This document shows positions 25,214 through 33,909 of a stretch of 64,000 nucleotides of DNA, piece after piece. The DNA is taken from the NCBI RefSeq assembly GCF_000410875.1, contig NZ_AROI01000016.1:1-64000 (forward strand). The letters run 5' to 3'. This DNA comes from Halopseudomonas pelagia CL-AP6. Its GTDB lineage: Bacteria; Pseudomonadota; Gammaproteobacteria; Pseudomonadales; Pseudomonadaceae. Position numbers and translations under genes: made by a program. Positions within the stretch are counted from its first letter, which is position 1, and every line of letters starts with the position of its first letter. The notes under the pieces are model-generated. The model made no database searches, was not told where the DNA came from, and was given only the letters and a program-made list of their open reading frames with translations.

Positions 25214-25881
25214 GCGTTCGACGACACCACAGGCGCCTTGATGTGGTAGACCCGCTCATGCAGGCGAGTCATGCCTTGCTGACGAAACACCGCATGATCT
25301 GCCAGTACGTCGCACTCATCCAGCAAGCTGATTGAGCAACCCTTGAACAGTTGCCGTACCTCAGTGTCAGCTACGCTGAAGGGTGGCCCGGCACGCTCAG
25401 CTTGCGGGTAGTCCAGGGTGACCAGTAACATCTGCCAACCGGCAGGCAGGTTTTTTATTATATGCGCCGCATAACGGGCACGCATGGCGGGCGGCAGCGC
25501 AATTAACGCCGCACGATCATAAACCGCAACCACCTGCTCCAACTGCGCCGACTGCAGGGCAAAGACGTCTCCGGCGAACAGTTTCAAGCCCTGTCCTTCG
25601 GCCAGGTCAAACGGCTCCTGCCGGCGCCAGGTTAAGGTCAATTGGTTTTCCAGCGCAAAGTCGTCCAGTGCGCTACGCGACAACTCTACTCCGACCACAA
25701 TATGACCCTGGTCGTGCAGCCACAGAAGATCCAGGCTTTTGCCACACAACGGCACCCATACCGCACTGCCCAAGGACAGTTGCAAAGCAGGCCACCAACG
25801 AACCAATAGCGGGTTTACCTTGGACTTGTGAAATCCAATCTCTCCGCGCTGCCAACGCTCATGCCAGAAATCGGTATCCAT
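25210..25881 (-). CDS. tpm: Thiopurine S-methyltransferase
   Basis: 223 residues, matching bacterial TPMT: MDTDFWHERWQRGEIGFH at the N-terminus, the SAM-binding VPLCGKSLDLLWL and VVGVELS, and YDRAALIALP. In Pseudomonas these enzymes S- or Se-methylate thiopurines and selenium/tellurium compounds and have been linked to tellurite resistance; the natural substrate is uncertain. AAGG lies eight bases upstream of the ATG. First gene of a two-gene unit with the AEC carrier. Confidence 0.93.
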   Translation of the reverse strand: MDTDFWHERWQRGEIGFHKSKVNPLLVRWWPALQLSLGSAVWVPLCGKSLDLLWLHDQGHIVVGVELSRSALDDFALENQLTLTWRRQEPFDLAEGQGLKLFAGDVFALQSAQLEQVVAVYDRAALIALPPAMRARYAAHIIKNLPAGWQMLLVTLDYPQAERAGPPFSVADTEVRQLFKGCSISLLDECDVLADHAVFRQQGMTRLHERVYHIKAPVVSSNA

Positions 25882-25992
25882 TTCGCTTACCTTTAGATTG
25901 CAATCGATTGACTATACAGCATTTTTTAACAGCGGCCGGTCGTTCAGGATATAGTGTGGGCTGATTCCATCTCGAGACGGACCCGGCCCCGT

Positions 25993-27741
25993 ATGGATTA
26001 TATAAATACGCTATTTCTGGTAGGAGCGATGCTGCTGTGTGCCAGCATTCTGGCCAGCTCCCTGTCCTCGCGGCTGGGGATTCCTCTGCTGTTAATCTTC
26101 CTGATTATCGGCATGCTGGCAGGTGTCGACGGCGTTGGCGGTATCGCTTTCGACAATACCTCCACTGCCTTCATGATCGGCAGCCTGGCGCTGGCCATTA
26201 TCCTGCTGGACGGCGGCATGCGCACGCGCGTGGAGAATTTCCGCGTCGGTCTTTGGCCGGCGATGTCGCTAGCCAGTCTTGGTGTGATCATCAGTGCCGG
26301 CCTAACGGGTATGCTGACGGCCTGGCTGCTGGATATTCACTGGCTTCAGGGCCTGCTGCTGGGCGCTATTGTCGGCTCGACTGATGCTGCGGCGGTGTTC
26401 TCGCTGTTACAGGGAAAAGGGCTCAATCTCAAGCAACGCGTGGGAGCGACGCTGGAAATCGAGTCCGGCTCAAACGATCCGATGGCGATCTTTCTGACTA
26501 TCACCCTGGTCGAAATGCTGTCTTCCGGCCAGCAGAGCTTCAGTTGGAACTTTCTCCTGCTCCTGTTGCAACAATTCGGCATTGGCGGCCTCTGCGGTAT
26601 GGCTGGCGGTATATTGCTGGCTTGGCTGGTCAACCGAGTGCACTTGGCCACCGGGCTCTACCCGCTGCTGATCACCAGCGGCGCCATTCTGGTCTTTGCC
26701 TTCACCAACAGCATCGGTGGCAGCGGTTTTCTGGCCATTTACCTCACGGGGTTGATTCTTGGCAATCGCCGCGTGCGCAACCTGCAGAACATTCTGCACG
26801 TTCAGGACGGTATGGCCTGGCTGAGCCAGATCGGCATGTTCCTGATGCTCGGCCTACTGGTTACGCCGAGTGAGATGGTCAGTATCGCCGGTCCGGCAGT
26901 GGCCATCGCCCTGTTCCTCATTTTGGTCGCCCGCCCAGTAGCGGTGCTGATCTGCCTGACTCCCTTTGTGTTCTCCTGGCGCGAGCGGCTATTTATCGCT
27001 TGGGTGGGTCTACGTGGCGCGGTGCCGATTATACTGGCGATATTCCCGCTACTGGCCGGCCTTGAGCAGGCTCAGCTATTATTCAACGTGGCATTTGTCG
27101 TGGTGCTTGTCTCACTTTTGTTGCAAGGCTCATCACTGCCGCTGGCCGCACGCCTGTGCAAGGTGGAGATTCCACCGCAGCCAGAGCCCATGCAGCGCAC
27201 CAGCCTGGATGTCGCGGTAGATGGCGATTACGAGGTAATGATCTACCAACTGGATAATGCCAATTGGTGTGTCGGCGTGCAGTTGCGGCAATTGTCGATG
27301 CCAGCTGATGCACGCATCGCCGCCGTCTTTCGCGGTAGCCAACTGCTGCACCCCTCAGGTAGCACTCGGCTGGCGCTGAATGACGTGCTATGTATCATTG
27401 GCAGCCCCAAGGATTTACCTGCCCTGTCGCGCCTGTTCAGCAGGGCACACACACCCACCTATCTGGAAAATCGCAAATTCTTTGGTGATTTCATTCTTGA
27501 GGGCGACGCGCAGTTGGGTGCAGTAGGCAGCTTCTATGGCTTTGAGGTGCCGCCCGAATTGAGCGAGCTAACCCTGGCGGCCTTTTTCAGCAAGCAGTTC
27601 GGCGGACACCCGGTTGTGGGTGACAGTATCGAGTGGGAAGGTCACATCTGGGTGGTTGCCGCCTTGAATAATGACCTCATTCTGAAAATCGGCCTGAAAC
27701 TCGGTAGCGGCTCGGGCAAACCGCCGATGGGCTTTCTGTAA
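25993..27741 (+). CDS. K+/H+ antiporter of the CPA1/NhaP2 (CvrA) type
   Basis: 582 residues. About twelve membrane helices carry the monovalent cation/proton antiporter core, including VGSTDAAAVFSLL, the E-S-G-S-N-D-P motif (IESGSNDPMA) and GLRGAVPIILAIF. The cytoplasmic C-terminal ~190 residues include a TrkA-C-like domain (YQLDNANWCVGVQLRQLSMPADARIAAVFRG) and a CorC-like end (FGGHPVVGDSIEWEGHIWVVA), the arrangement of CvrA/NhaP2. It removes potassium to control cell volume and pH. The ATG at 25993 starts the first helix directly; a start at 25954 would add a charged leader. No clear ribosome binding site. Confidence 0.9.
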   Translation: MDYINTLFLVGAMLLCASILASSLSSRLGIPLLLIFLIIGMLAGVDGVGGIAFDNTSTAFMIGSLALAIILLDGGMRTRVENFRVGLWPAMSLASLGVIISAGLTGMLTAWLLDIHWLQGLLLGAIVGSTDAAAVFSLLQGKGLNLKQRVGATLEIESGSNDPMAIFLTITLVEMLSSGQQSFSWNFLLLLLQQFGIGGLCGMAGGILLAWLVNRVHLATGLYPLLITSGAILVFAFTNSIGGSGFLAIYLTGLILGNRRVRNLQNILHVQDGMAWLSQIGMFLMLGLLVTPSEMVSIAGPAVAIALFLILVARPVAVLICLTPFVFSWRERLFIAWVGLRGAVPIILAIFPLLAGLEQAQLLFNVAFVVVLVSLLLQGSSLPLAARLCKVEIPPQPEPMQRTSLDVAVDGDYEVMIYQLDNANWCVGVQLRQLSMPADARIAAVFRGSQLLHPSGSTRLALNDVLCIIGSPKDLPALSRLFSRAHTPTYLENRKFFGDFILEGDAQLGAVGSFYGFEVPPELSELTLAAFFSKQFGGHPVVGDSIEWEGHIWVVAALNNDLILKIGLKLGSGSGKPPMGFL

Positions 27742-27775
27742 AGTTTTATACAAGCCGATTTACAAGCCCTGCGGC

Positions 27776-27806
27776 TTGACCTTGACATGATGTTAAGGTG
27801 CACAGT
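27776..27806 (+). promoter_or_regulatory. CueR-type operator/promoter of copA
   Basis: The inverted repeat CCTTGAC-ATGAT-GTTAAGG (27780-27798) overlaps a -35 box TTGACC (27776-27781); a 19-bp spacer leads to a weak -10 (CACAGT, 27801-27806). Long spacer plus internal dyad is the MerR-family design, and CCTTG/AAGG arms are those of CueR sites. Confidence 0.8.
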
Positions 27807-27835
27807 CTACTCAGACTCCAATTTGAGTGACCACC

Positions 27836-30220
27836 ATGACTGCCATTACCCTACCGATCAACGGTATGACCTGCGCCTCCTGCGTAAACAGAGTCGAGCG
27901 CGCCCTGACAGCGCTGCCCGGCGTCACCACAGTGCAGGTCAATCTTGCGTCTGATAGCGCCTACCTGGAATTAGACGACCCCAAACAACTCAGCACCGTC
28001 AGCGCTGCGCTGGATCAGGCCGGTTATCAACTGGGTAGCGAAGTCCGCCAGGTCAGTATCGAAGGCATGAGCTGTGCTGGCTGCGTCCGCCGGGCTGAAA
28101 CAGCGCTGCTGAACGTGCCCGGCGTGCTTAACGCCGAGGTCAACCTGGCCAGCCAGCAAGCGCGAATCGTTTACCTTGCCGGCATGCCGACAGACGACAT
28201 TTTCAGCGCCTTGAAAAAAGCCGGCTATCCAGGCCGCTGGGTAACCCCCGTGACCGCTGGAGAGCAGGACATCCAGGTGACCAAACTCAAGGGTGAGCGG
28301 CGCCACGTGATCCTGGCAGCAGTGCTGAGTGCGCCTCTGGCACTGGGCATGCTGCCTGCGCTGTTCGGGTATCACGAGCTGATGCTGCCACCGCTGGTAC
28401 AACTGTTGCTGGCGTCGATCGTGCAGTTCTATTTCGGCGCGCGCTTTTACCGCGGCGCCTGGCATGCCCTGCGTAACCGTACCGGCAATATGGATTTACT
28501 GGTGGCGATCGGCACCTCGGCAGGCTGGTCGCTGAGCACTTGGCACGTATTCAGCACCCCGGCCGGCGTGATGCCCGTGCTCTACTACGAGGCCTCGGCA
28601 GTGATCATCAGCTTCGTACTGCTGGGCAAATACCTGGAAAGCCGCGCCAAGCGCCAGACGCTTGATGCGATCCGCGCCCTGACCGCCCTGCGCCCCGATA
28701 TGGCCCGGCTGCGTAGCGCTGAAGGTGAAAAACTGGTGCCCCTTGAGCAGATTAATCTAGGTGATCAGGTACTGATCCAGCCCGGTGAGCGTATTCCTGT
28801 CGATGGCATCATCCGCGAGGGCGGCAGTCATGTTGACGAGTCCATGCTCACCGGCGAAAGCCTGCCCGCCAGCCGGCAACCCGGCGACTCGGTCAGCGCC
28901 GGCGCAATGAATCAGGATGGCATGCTGGTGGTAGAGACCACAGCTATCGGGCACGACACCATGCTCGCCAAAATCGTTCGTCTGGTAGAAAGTGCACAGG
29001 CATCCAAAGCGCCGATCCAGCGCCTGGTGGATAGAGTCAGCGCCATATTTGTACCTATCGTGCTGTTGATAGCGGCCTTGACCTGGGGCTTGGGGAGCCT
29101 TTGGTTCGGCGGTGAGCAGGCTTTGCTGAACGCGATTGCGGTATTGGTGATTGCCTGTCCCTGTGCGCTGGGACTGGCAACCCCGACGGCGATCATGGTC
29201 GGCACGGGCGTAGCGGCACGCCATGGCATTCTAATCCGTGATGCCCAGGCGCTGGAACTGGCGCACAAGGTCGACACCGTGGTGTTCGACAAAACCGGCA
29301 CGCTGACGCAGGGGAAACCCAGCCTGGCTGCCTTTGCCGCCCTCGGGCCCTTACAAGCGGAGCCGGCACTGGCGCTGGCAGCCGCGCTGCAACGCAATGC
29401 TGAGCATCCGCTCGCTCAGGCGTTGTTGCGCTATGCCAGTGAACACCAGGTGGATGCCTCGGCCGCCACAGACTTTCGTGTGCACGCTGGGCTGGGTGCC
29501 AGCGGGCTAGTCGATGGCCAGCGCATCTGGCTGGGAAACCGGCGGCTGATGACCGATCTCAAGGTCAATTTGGACAGCTCCGCCACCTTGACCGAGCAGC
29601 ATGAAAGCCAGGGTCATACGCTGTCCTGGCTGGCCATCGAGGGCCAGCCTGAACCTGTCGCGCTGATGGCCTTTGCCGATACGCTCAAGCCTGAGGCGCT
29701 AGACACTATCAAGCAATTGCGCGAGTTGAAGATAGACAGCTGGCTGATCAGCGGTGACAGCCAGGCCGCCGCTCAAGCCGTCGGCGAGCAACTGGGTATC
29801 AGCCATATCGAAGCGCAGGTGCTGCCCGAGGACAAAGCCCGGCATGTGCAGGCCTTGCGCGCCCAGGGCCACGTAGTGGCGATGATCGGCGATGGCATCA
29901 ATGATGCACCTGCGCTCAGCGCTGCTGATGTGGGCATGGCGATGTCGACCGGCACCGACGTGGCCATGCACAGCGCCGGCATAACGCTGATGCGCGGTGA
30001 TCCGCAACTGGTTCCTGCGGCGCTGGACATATCGCGGCACACCTGGCGCAAGATCCGGCAGAATCTGTTCTGGGCTTTTGTCTATAACAGCCTGGGCATA
30101 CCACTGGCTGCGGTGGGCTTGCTCAATCCCATGCTGGCCGGCGCGCTGATGGCGCTGAGCAGTGTCAGCGTGGTCTCCAATGCACTGTTGCTCAAGCGCT
30201 GGAAACCGGAGGGGAAATGA
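27836..30220 (+). CDS. copA: Copper-exporting P1B-type ATPase
   Basis: 794 residues. Two N-terminal heavy-metal-associated domains carry GMTCASC (C13/C16) and GMSCAGC (C80/C83). The membrane CPC motif is C441-P-C443 in ACPCALGLATPTA, the phosphorylated aspartate is D485 of DKTGTLT, TGES and MIGDGINDAPAL complete the P-type set. It pumps Cu(I) out of the cytoplasm. The ATG at 27836 has GAGTGA upstream; GTG at 27827 is also in frame. Preceded by a CueR operator, and its stop overlaps the cueR start by 4 bp. Confidence 0.96.
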   Translation: MTAITLPINGMTCASCVNRVERALTALPGVTTVQVNLASDSAYLELDDPKQLSTVSAALDQAGYQLGSEVRQVSIEGMSCAGCVRRAETALLNVPGVLNAEVNLASQQARIVYLAGMPTDDIFSALKKAGYPGRWVTPVTAGEQDIQVTKLKGERRHVILAAVLSAPLALGMLPALFGYHELMLPPLVQLLLASIVQFYFGARFYRGAWHALRNRTGNMDLLVAIGTSAGWSLSTWHVFSTPAGVMPVLYYEASAVIISFVLLGKYLESRAKRQTLDAIRALTALRPDMARLRSAEGEKLVPLEQINLGDQVLIQPGERIPVDGIIREGGSHVDESMLTGESLPASRQPGDSVSAGAMNQDGMLVVETTAIGHDTMLAKIVRLVESAQASKAPIQRLVDRVSAIFVPIVLLIAALTWGLGSLWFGGEQALLNAIAVLVIACPCALGLATPTAIMVGTGVAARHGILIRDAQALELAHKVDTVVFDKTGTLTQGKPSLAAFAALGPLQAEPALALAAALQRNAEHPLAQALLRYASEHQVDASAATDFRVHAGLGASGLVDGQRIWLGNRRLMTDLKVNLDSSATLTEQHESQGHTLSWLAIEGQPEPVALMAFADTLKPEALDTIKQLRELKIDSWLISGDSQAAAQAVGEQLGISHIEAQVLPEDKARHVQALRAQGHVVAMIGDGINDAPALSAADVGMAMSTGTDVAMHSAGITLMRGDPQLVPAALDISRHTWRKIRQNLFWAFVYNSLGIPLAAVGLLNPMLAGALMALSSVSVVSNALLLKRWKPEGK

Positions 30221-30651
30221 CAACAGGCAGTATCAATATTAGCCAGGCCGCCAAGGCCTGCCAACTGACGCCTCGTATGATTCGCCATTACGAGAGTATC
30301 GGCCTGCTGGGCATTGCCCAACGCAGCCCTGCCGGCTACAGGCTCTATACCGAACGTGATCTGCATAGCCTGCGCTTTGTCCATAACGCGCGTAGCCTGG
30401 GCTTCAGTATTGAACAAATCAAGCAACTACTGGCGCTGTGGCAGGATCGCGAGCGCAGCAGCGCCGAGGTCAAGGGACTGGCTCAGCTTCATCTTCAGGA
30501 ACTGGAGGAGAAAATTGCCGGACTGCAGGCGATACACCAGACACTAAGCAACCTCGCCCAGTGCTGCCAGGGTGATGCGCGACCCGATTGCCCGATTCTG
30601 AACCAGCTCGCCCATGGCGACGCAGAGAAAACCCGCCGCGATGGAAGCTGA
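30217..30651 (+). CDS. cueR: Cu(I)-responsive MerR-family regulator CueR
   Basis: 144 residues. N-terminal MerR helix-turn-helix (NISQAAKACQLTPRMIRHYESIGLL), a dimerisation helix (~80-112), and the metal-binding loop with C117 and C125 at the CueR spacing of eight, plus an adjacent C116. The absence of the extra residues of +2 metal regulators supports monovalent Cu/Ag sensing. It starts in an ATGA overlap with copA, so regulator and target share one mRNA and the loop should be self-reinforcing. The last codon abuts the convergent flgL stop with no gap. Confidence 0.93.
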   Translation: MTTGSINISQAAKACQLTPRMIRHYESIGLLGIAQRSPAGYRLYTERDLHSLRFVHNARSLGFSIEQIKQLLALWQDRERSSAEVKGLAQLHLQELEEKIAGLQAIHQTLSNLAQCCQGDARPDCPILNQLAHGDAEKTRRDGS

Positions 30652-31911
30652 TCAGAGCAGATTGAACAAACTCAGGCCGCTGATTTTAACAAAACTCTGC
30701 TGCGCGGCTTGCAAGACCACCGTCTCGAAGCTCAGGCGGCTGAGCGCCTCGGCATAATCCAGCTCGGACAACTGTGCGGTCATGGCCTGATTGATCAGCT
30801 TCACTTCGGCATTTTCATTTTGCGTCGACTCAATCACATTCAGCCGCGCACCGATGCTGGTCTGGACGCTGAGAACCTGGTTCATGCCGTTGTCCAGATT
30901 CTCTACCGCAATAGCCAACTGATCACGGCGTAGTAGCTTATCTTCCTGACTGTCGCCAGTAGTTTCCAAGGTATTGCGCAGCTCGGCAACGGTCTGCAGG
31001 ATGCTGCGCTTTTCCTGGACTCCGGCGCCGCCATCTACTGCGCCCCGGGTAATCTGAAATTCGTCATTTTCGGCTAATTCACCATCTAGCGTCACCACTA
31101 CACCGCCAAAGCGAATCTGATAGCTCTGATCATCGTTAGGCTGAATGACTCCGGTTACTGGCGGCGCCAGCGGATCATTGTTCTGATCGAGAATCTCGTA
31201 ACTGGCACCATCCAGACCAACCCGGATGGTCACGCTATCATTCGGATAGAAGGTCGTATCGTAAGCGCCCTTATCTTCAACCACCCCAAGTGAAATGCGC
31301 GCGCCACCGACGTTGGCGGGATCAGCAGTGGTAACCACCCGATTGACGTTGGGCACATCGACAAACAGTTTTTTACCATTGTCATTAATCGCCACCTGTT
31401 TCGAGCCAGCAATCTGAATCGAGCGCTGGCCTTCGTCACCCTGGTAAGTATAAGTGCCATCCGGCTCCTTGATAAAAGGTGGCGTCTGACTCTGAAACCC
31501 GCCAAACAGATACTCGCCTCGAGCATTGCGGCTATTGAATAACGCAACAAGTTCCTCTTCACGCTCGGCCAGTTCCTGCCCTAGCGCTTCCCTATCCGCT
31601 TGCCCAAGAGCCCCATTACCCGCTTGTAGAGCGATTTCCCGAACCCGTTGCAGGTTATTGTTGATGGCGTTGATCGTCGCCTCTTCCTGCGTCAGGCTAT
31701 TGGTCGCCGCTTTCAGGTTGGCATCGTATTGATCCAGCTTGTTCGCCTGCTGATCCAGTTGCAGCAACCGCACGCTGGCAACAGGGTCATCCGCAGGAGA
31801 CAACATGCGTTTGCCGGAGCTGACCTGCTCCTGCGTGCGAGTCACCTTGGAGTAGTTATCCTGCATGCCCTGCAAGCCGATATTAAAAGCCTGAATCGTC
31901 GAGATACGCAT
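30652..31911 (-). CDS. flgL: Flagellar hook-filament junction protein FlgL (HAP3)
   Basis: 419 residues with flagellin-like ends: N-terminal MRISTIQAFNIGLQGMQDNYSKVTRTQEQVSSGKRMLSPADDPVAS and a C-terminal coiled helix (LSELDYAEALSRLSFETVVLQAAQQSFVKISGLSLFNLL). It caps the hook and joins it to the filament. Start at 31911 gives the usual MRIS N-terminus with AGG nine bases upstream; the ATG at 31917 is only three bases from that element. Last gene of the flgF-to-flgL unit. Confidence 0.95.
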   Translation of the reverse strand: MRISTIQAFNIGLQGMQDNYSKVTRTQEQVSSGKRMLSPADDPVASVRLLQLDQQANKLDQYDANLKAATNSLTQEEATINAINNNLQRVREIALQAGNGALGQADREALGQELAEREEELVALFNSRNARGEYLFGGFQSQTPPFIKEPDGTYTYQGDEGQRSIQIAGSKQVAINDNGKKLFVDVPNVNRVVTTADPANVGGARISLGVVEDKGAYDTTFYPNDSVTIRVGLDGASYEILDQNNDPLAPPVTGVIQPNDDQSYQIRFGGVVVTLDGELAENDEFQITRGAVDGGAGVQEKRSILQTVAELRNTLETTGDSQEDKLLRRDQLAIAVENLDNGMNQVLSVQTSIGARLNVIESTQNENAEVKLINQAMTAQLSELDYAEALSRLSFETVVLQAAQQSFVKISGLSLFNLL

Positions 31912-31924
31912 GGCCATTTACCTG

Positions 31925-33907
31925 TCAGCGAATACTGTTGAGGAGTGTATCGAATACCGAGCGCGCAATCTGGATAACCTGAGCGGAGGCATTGTAATAC
32001 TGCTCGAACTTGATCAGGTTGGCCGCTTCCTCATCGAGATTGACTGCGGACACCGAGTCACGATTATTTTGCACCTGCTTGAGCACTGCGCCGCTGGCCT
32101 CGCTGTCCGATCGAGCCTGGGCAGTAAAGGTCGCGACCCGTTGGACGAGGTCCCCGTAGCCCTCTGCAAAAGAGTAACCGGCGGCGCCGTTGGCCTGCCC
32201 CAGCACGGCGTCGGTCTGCAGGTTCGAAAGGATAAGCGCATTGCGGTTGTCGGATTTACCTTCGTTGATAGCCACAACAAAGCTATCTTCATTCAGCGCA
32301 GTGCCGGTCATGGTCATACTGAACGTATAACCCTCAATGCTGTACTCCAGTTGATTGCTCTGTCCTGGGACGACTGGGATGGTCGCCGGTGTCACCGGGC
32401 CAGCGCCACTGCTCAGAATCATTTCCGAGCTGGCTTCATCATAGGCAAAGGTGATCGGCAAAAAGGCTTGCATTGCAGTCGGATCAATAGGCTGGGGGCC
32501 GTCTATCAGCGTTGGCTGGGTGACTTTGGCATTACCGCGATTCTCCAGGCTGGCGTCGACTTTGGCCGGTGCGGCAAATCCGAGCTCCTCCGGCTGTTTC
32601 ATCACCGACTCCATGGCCCCAGCGGCACTGCGGGTTGGCGTCAGCAGAAACCGGTCGCCAGCACCGAGTTGATTGCTGCCTTCTGCGTTAATAGCAATGC
32701 TGAACCCGTCCAGTTCGGGTGCCGGATCACTTCCGATAACATAGGGGCCAGACACCTTGTCGTCAGAGACCCGCCGTACAGTGAACTCAGTGGCACTGCT
32801 GAACAGCACTTCATAGTCGGAAGTACTCAGTTGCGCTGTGTCGGTAATCAGAATGTCCAGGCGCGTGTTGGGGTCGGTATTAGTCGGTCTGGCATGGCTG
32901 CGCGCCTGAACCTGATCAGGGCTGTTGATCTGCTTGAACAGATCCGCGCCAGCTTTACCATTGATATCCACACCCTGGCCTAACTGGTCGTTGACCTCGC
33001 TGGCAATCGACAGCGCAAGGCGGCCGACCGAATTCAACGCCTGATCCAGCACATCGCGACGGTAACGCACCAGACCACCCAACTCACCGCCACTAATCAA
33101 GTTGGTAATATCCTGCTGACTGCCGCCGCTGACCAGTACTATTTCAGAGCGGCTGGGGTCGGAGCGACCTTGCACTACCTGCAAAGAGGAAGCCTCCTTG
33201 CCTACGACCAACGGTTGGCCCGATCCGACAAAGATATTGATGCTGTTTTTGTCCTGTTTCACTACGGTAATGCCGACCAGCTCGCTAAGTTGCCGAACCG
33301 CCTCATCCCGAGCATCCAGCAGATCGTTGGGCTGTGCGCCATTGGCCGCCGCGCGTTCAATCGCATCGTTGTAACCCGCGATTGAGGTAGATAGCCGGCT
33401 AACCTGATTGGCCAGCGTGCCCATTTGCTCACCGATGAACTTGGTTTGCGTGGATAGCCGCTCTTGCACCGTATTGAAACGTGAGGCCAACCCCTCAGAT
33501 TCCGACAGGAACAACTGACGCCCCGCCAGACTGGCAGGATCCTCGATTGAGGTCTGCAAGGCGTCGAAAAAATTCTGCATACCGGGGGTAATGCCAGTGG
33601 CAGCACTCGACAACAGGGTATTGAGCTCTTCCATCTGCGTCTGAAACGCGGTGACTTCGGAGTTGATCGAGGTACTAGTGCGCACCTGCCCGGTCAGGAA
33701 TTCATTATAGATCCGGTTGACGTCGGTGATACTGGTACCGTTACCAATATAACCCACCCCGCTGAAACTCGGCTCACGCGCGGCCTGCACAGCAGTTTGC
33801 CGACTGTAGCCAGGAGTATTGACGTTGGTTATGTTCTGCCCAGTAACCGACAAGTTGGTCTGACTGGCACGTAAGCCGCTGAGGCCGATATTGAACAGGT
33901 CAGCCAT
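31925..33907 (-). CDS. flgK: Flagellar hook-associated protein FlgK (HAP1)
   Basis: 660 residues. N-terminal MADLFNIGLSGLRASQTNLSVTGQNITNVNTPGYSRQTA is the rod/hook-family signature, and the C-terminal helix (VNLDEEAANLIKFEQYYNASAQVIQIARSVFDTLLNSI) is typical of HAP1. It sits between hook and FlgL. The stop is 13 bp before the flgL start, and the start is 2 bp after flgJ. Export chaperone FlgN is encoded later in the window (45104-45565). Confidence 0.96.
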   Translation of the reverse strand: MADLFNIGLSGLRASQTNLSVTGQNITNVNTPGYSRQTAVQAAREPSFSGVGYIGNGTSITDVNRIYNEFLTGQVRTSTSINSEVTAFQTQMEELNTLLSSAATGITPGMQNFFDALQTSIEDPASLAGRQLFLSESEGLASRFNTVQERLSTQTKFIGEQMGTLANQVSRLSTSIAGYNDAIERAAANGAQPNDLLDARDEAVRQLSELVGITVVKQDKNSINIFVGSGQPLVVGKEASSLQVVQGRSDPSRSEIVLVSGGSQQDITNLISGGELGGLVRYRRDVLDQALNSVGRLALSIASEVNDQLGQGVDINGKAGADLFKQINSPDQVQARSHARPTNTDPNTRLDILITDTAQLSTSDYEVLFSSATEFTVRRVSDDKVSGPYVIGSDPAPELDGFSIAINAEGSNQLGAGDRFLLTPTRSAAGAMESVMKQPEELGFAAPAKVDASLENRGNAKVTQPTLIDGPQPIDPTAMQAFLPITFAYDEASSEMILSSGAGPVTPATIPVVPGQSNQLEYSIEGYTFSMTMTGTALNEDSFVVAINEGKSDNRNALILSNLQTDAVLGQANGAAGYSFAEGYGDLVQRVATFTAQARSDSEASGAVLKQVQNNRDSVSAVNLDEEAANLIKFEQYYNASAQVIQIARSVFDTLLNSIR

Positions 33908-33909
33908 GC

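Noticed and set aside
31910-32983. 357-codon open frame opposite flgK
   Set aside because: flgK is clear on the minus strand and the antisense product has no family signature.
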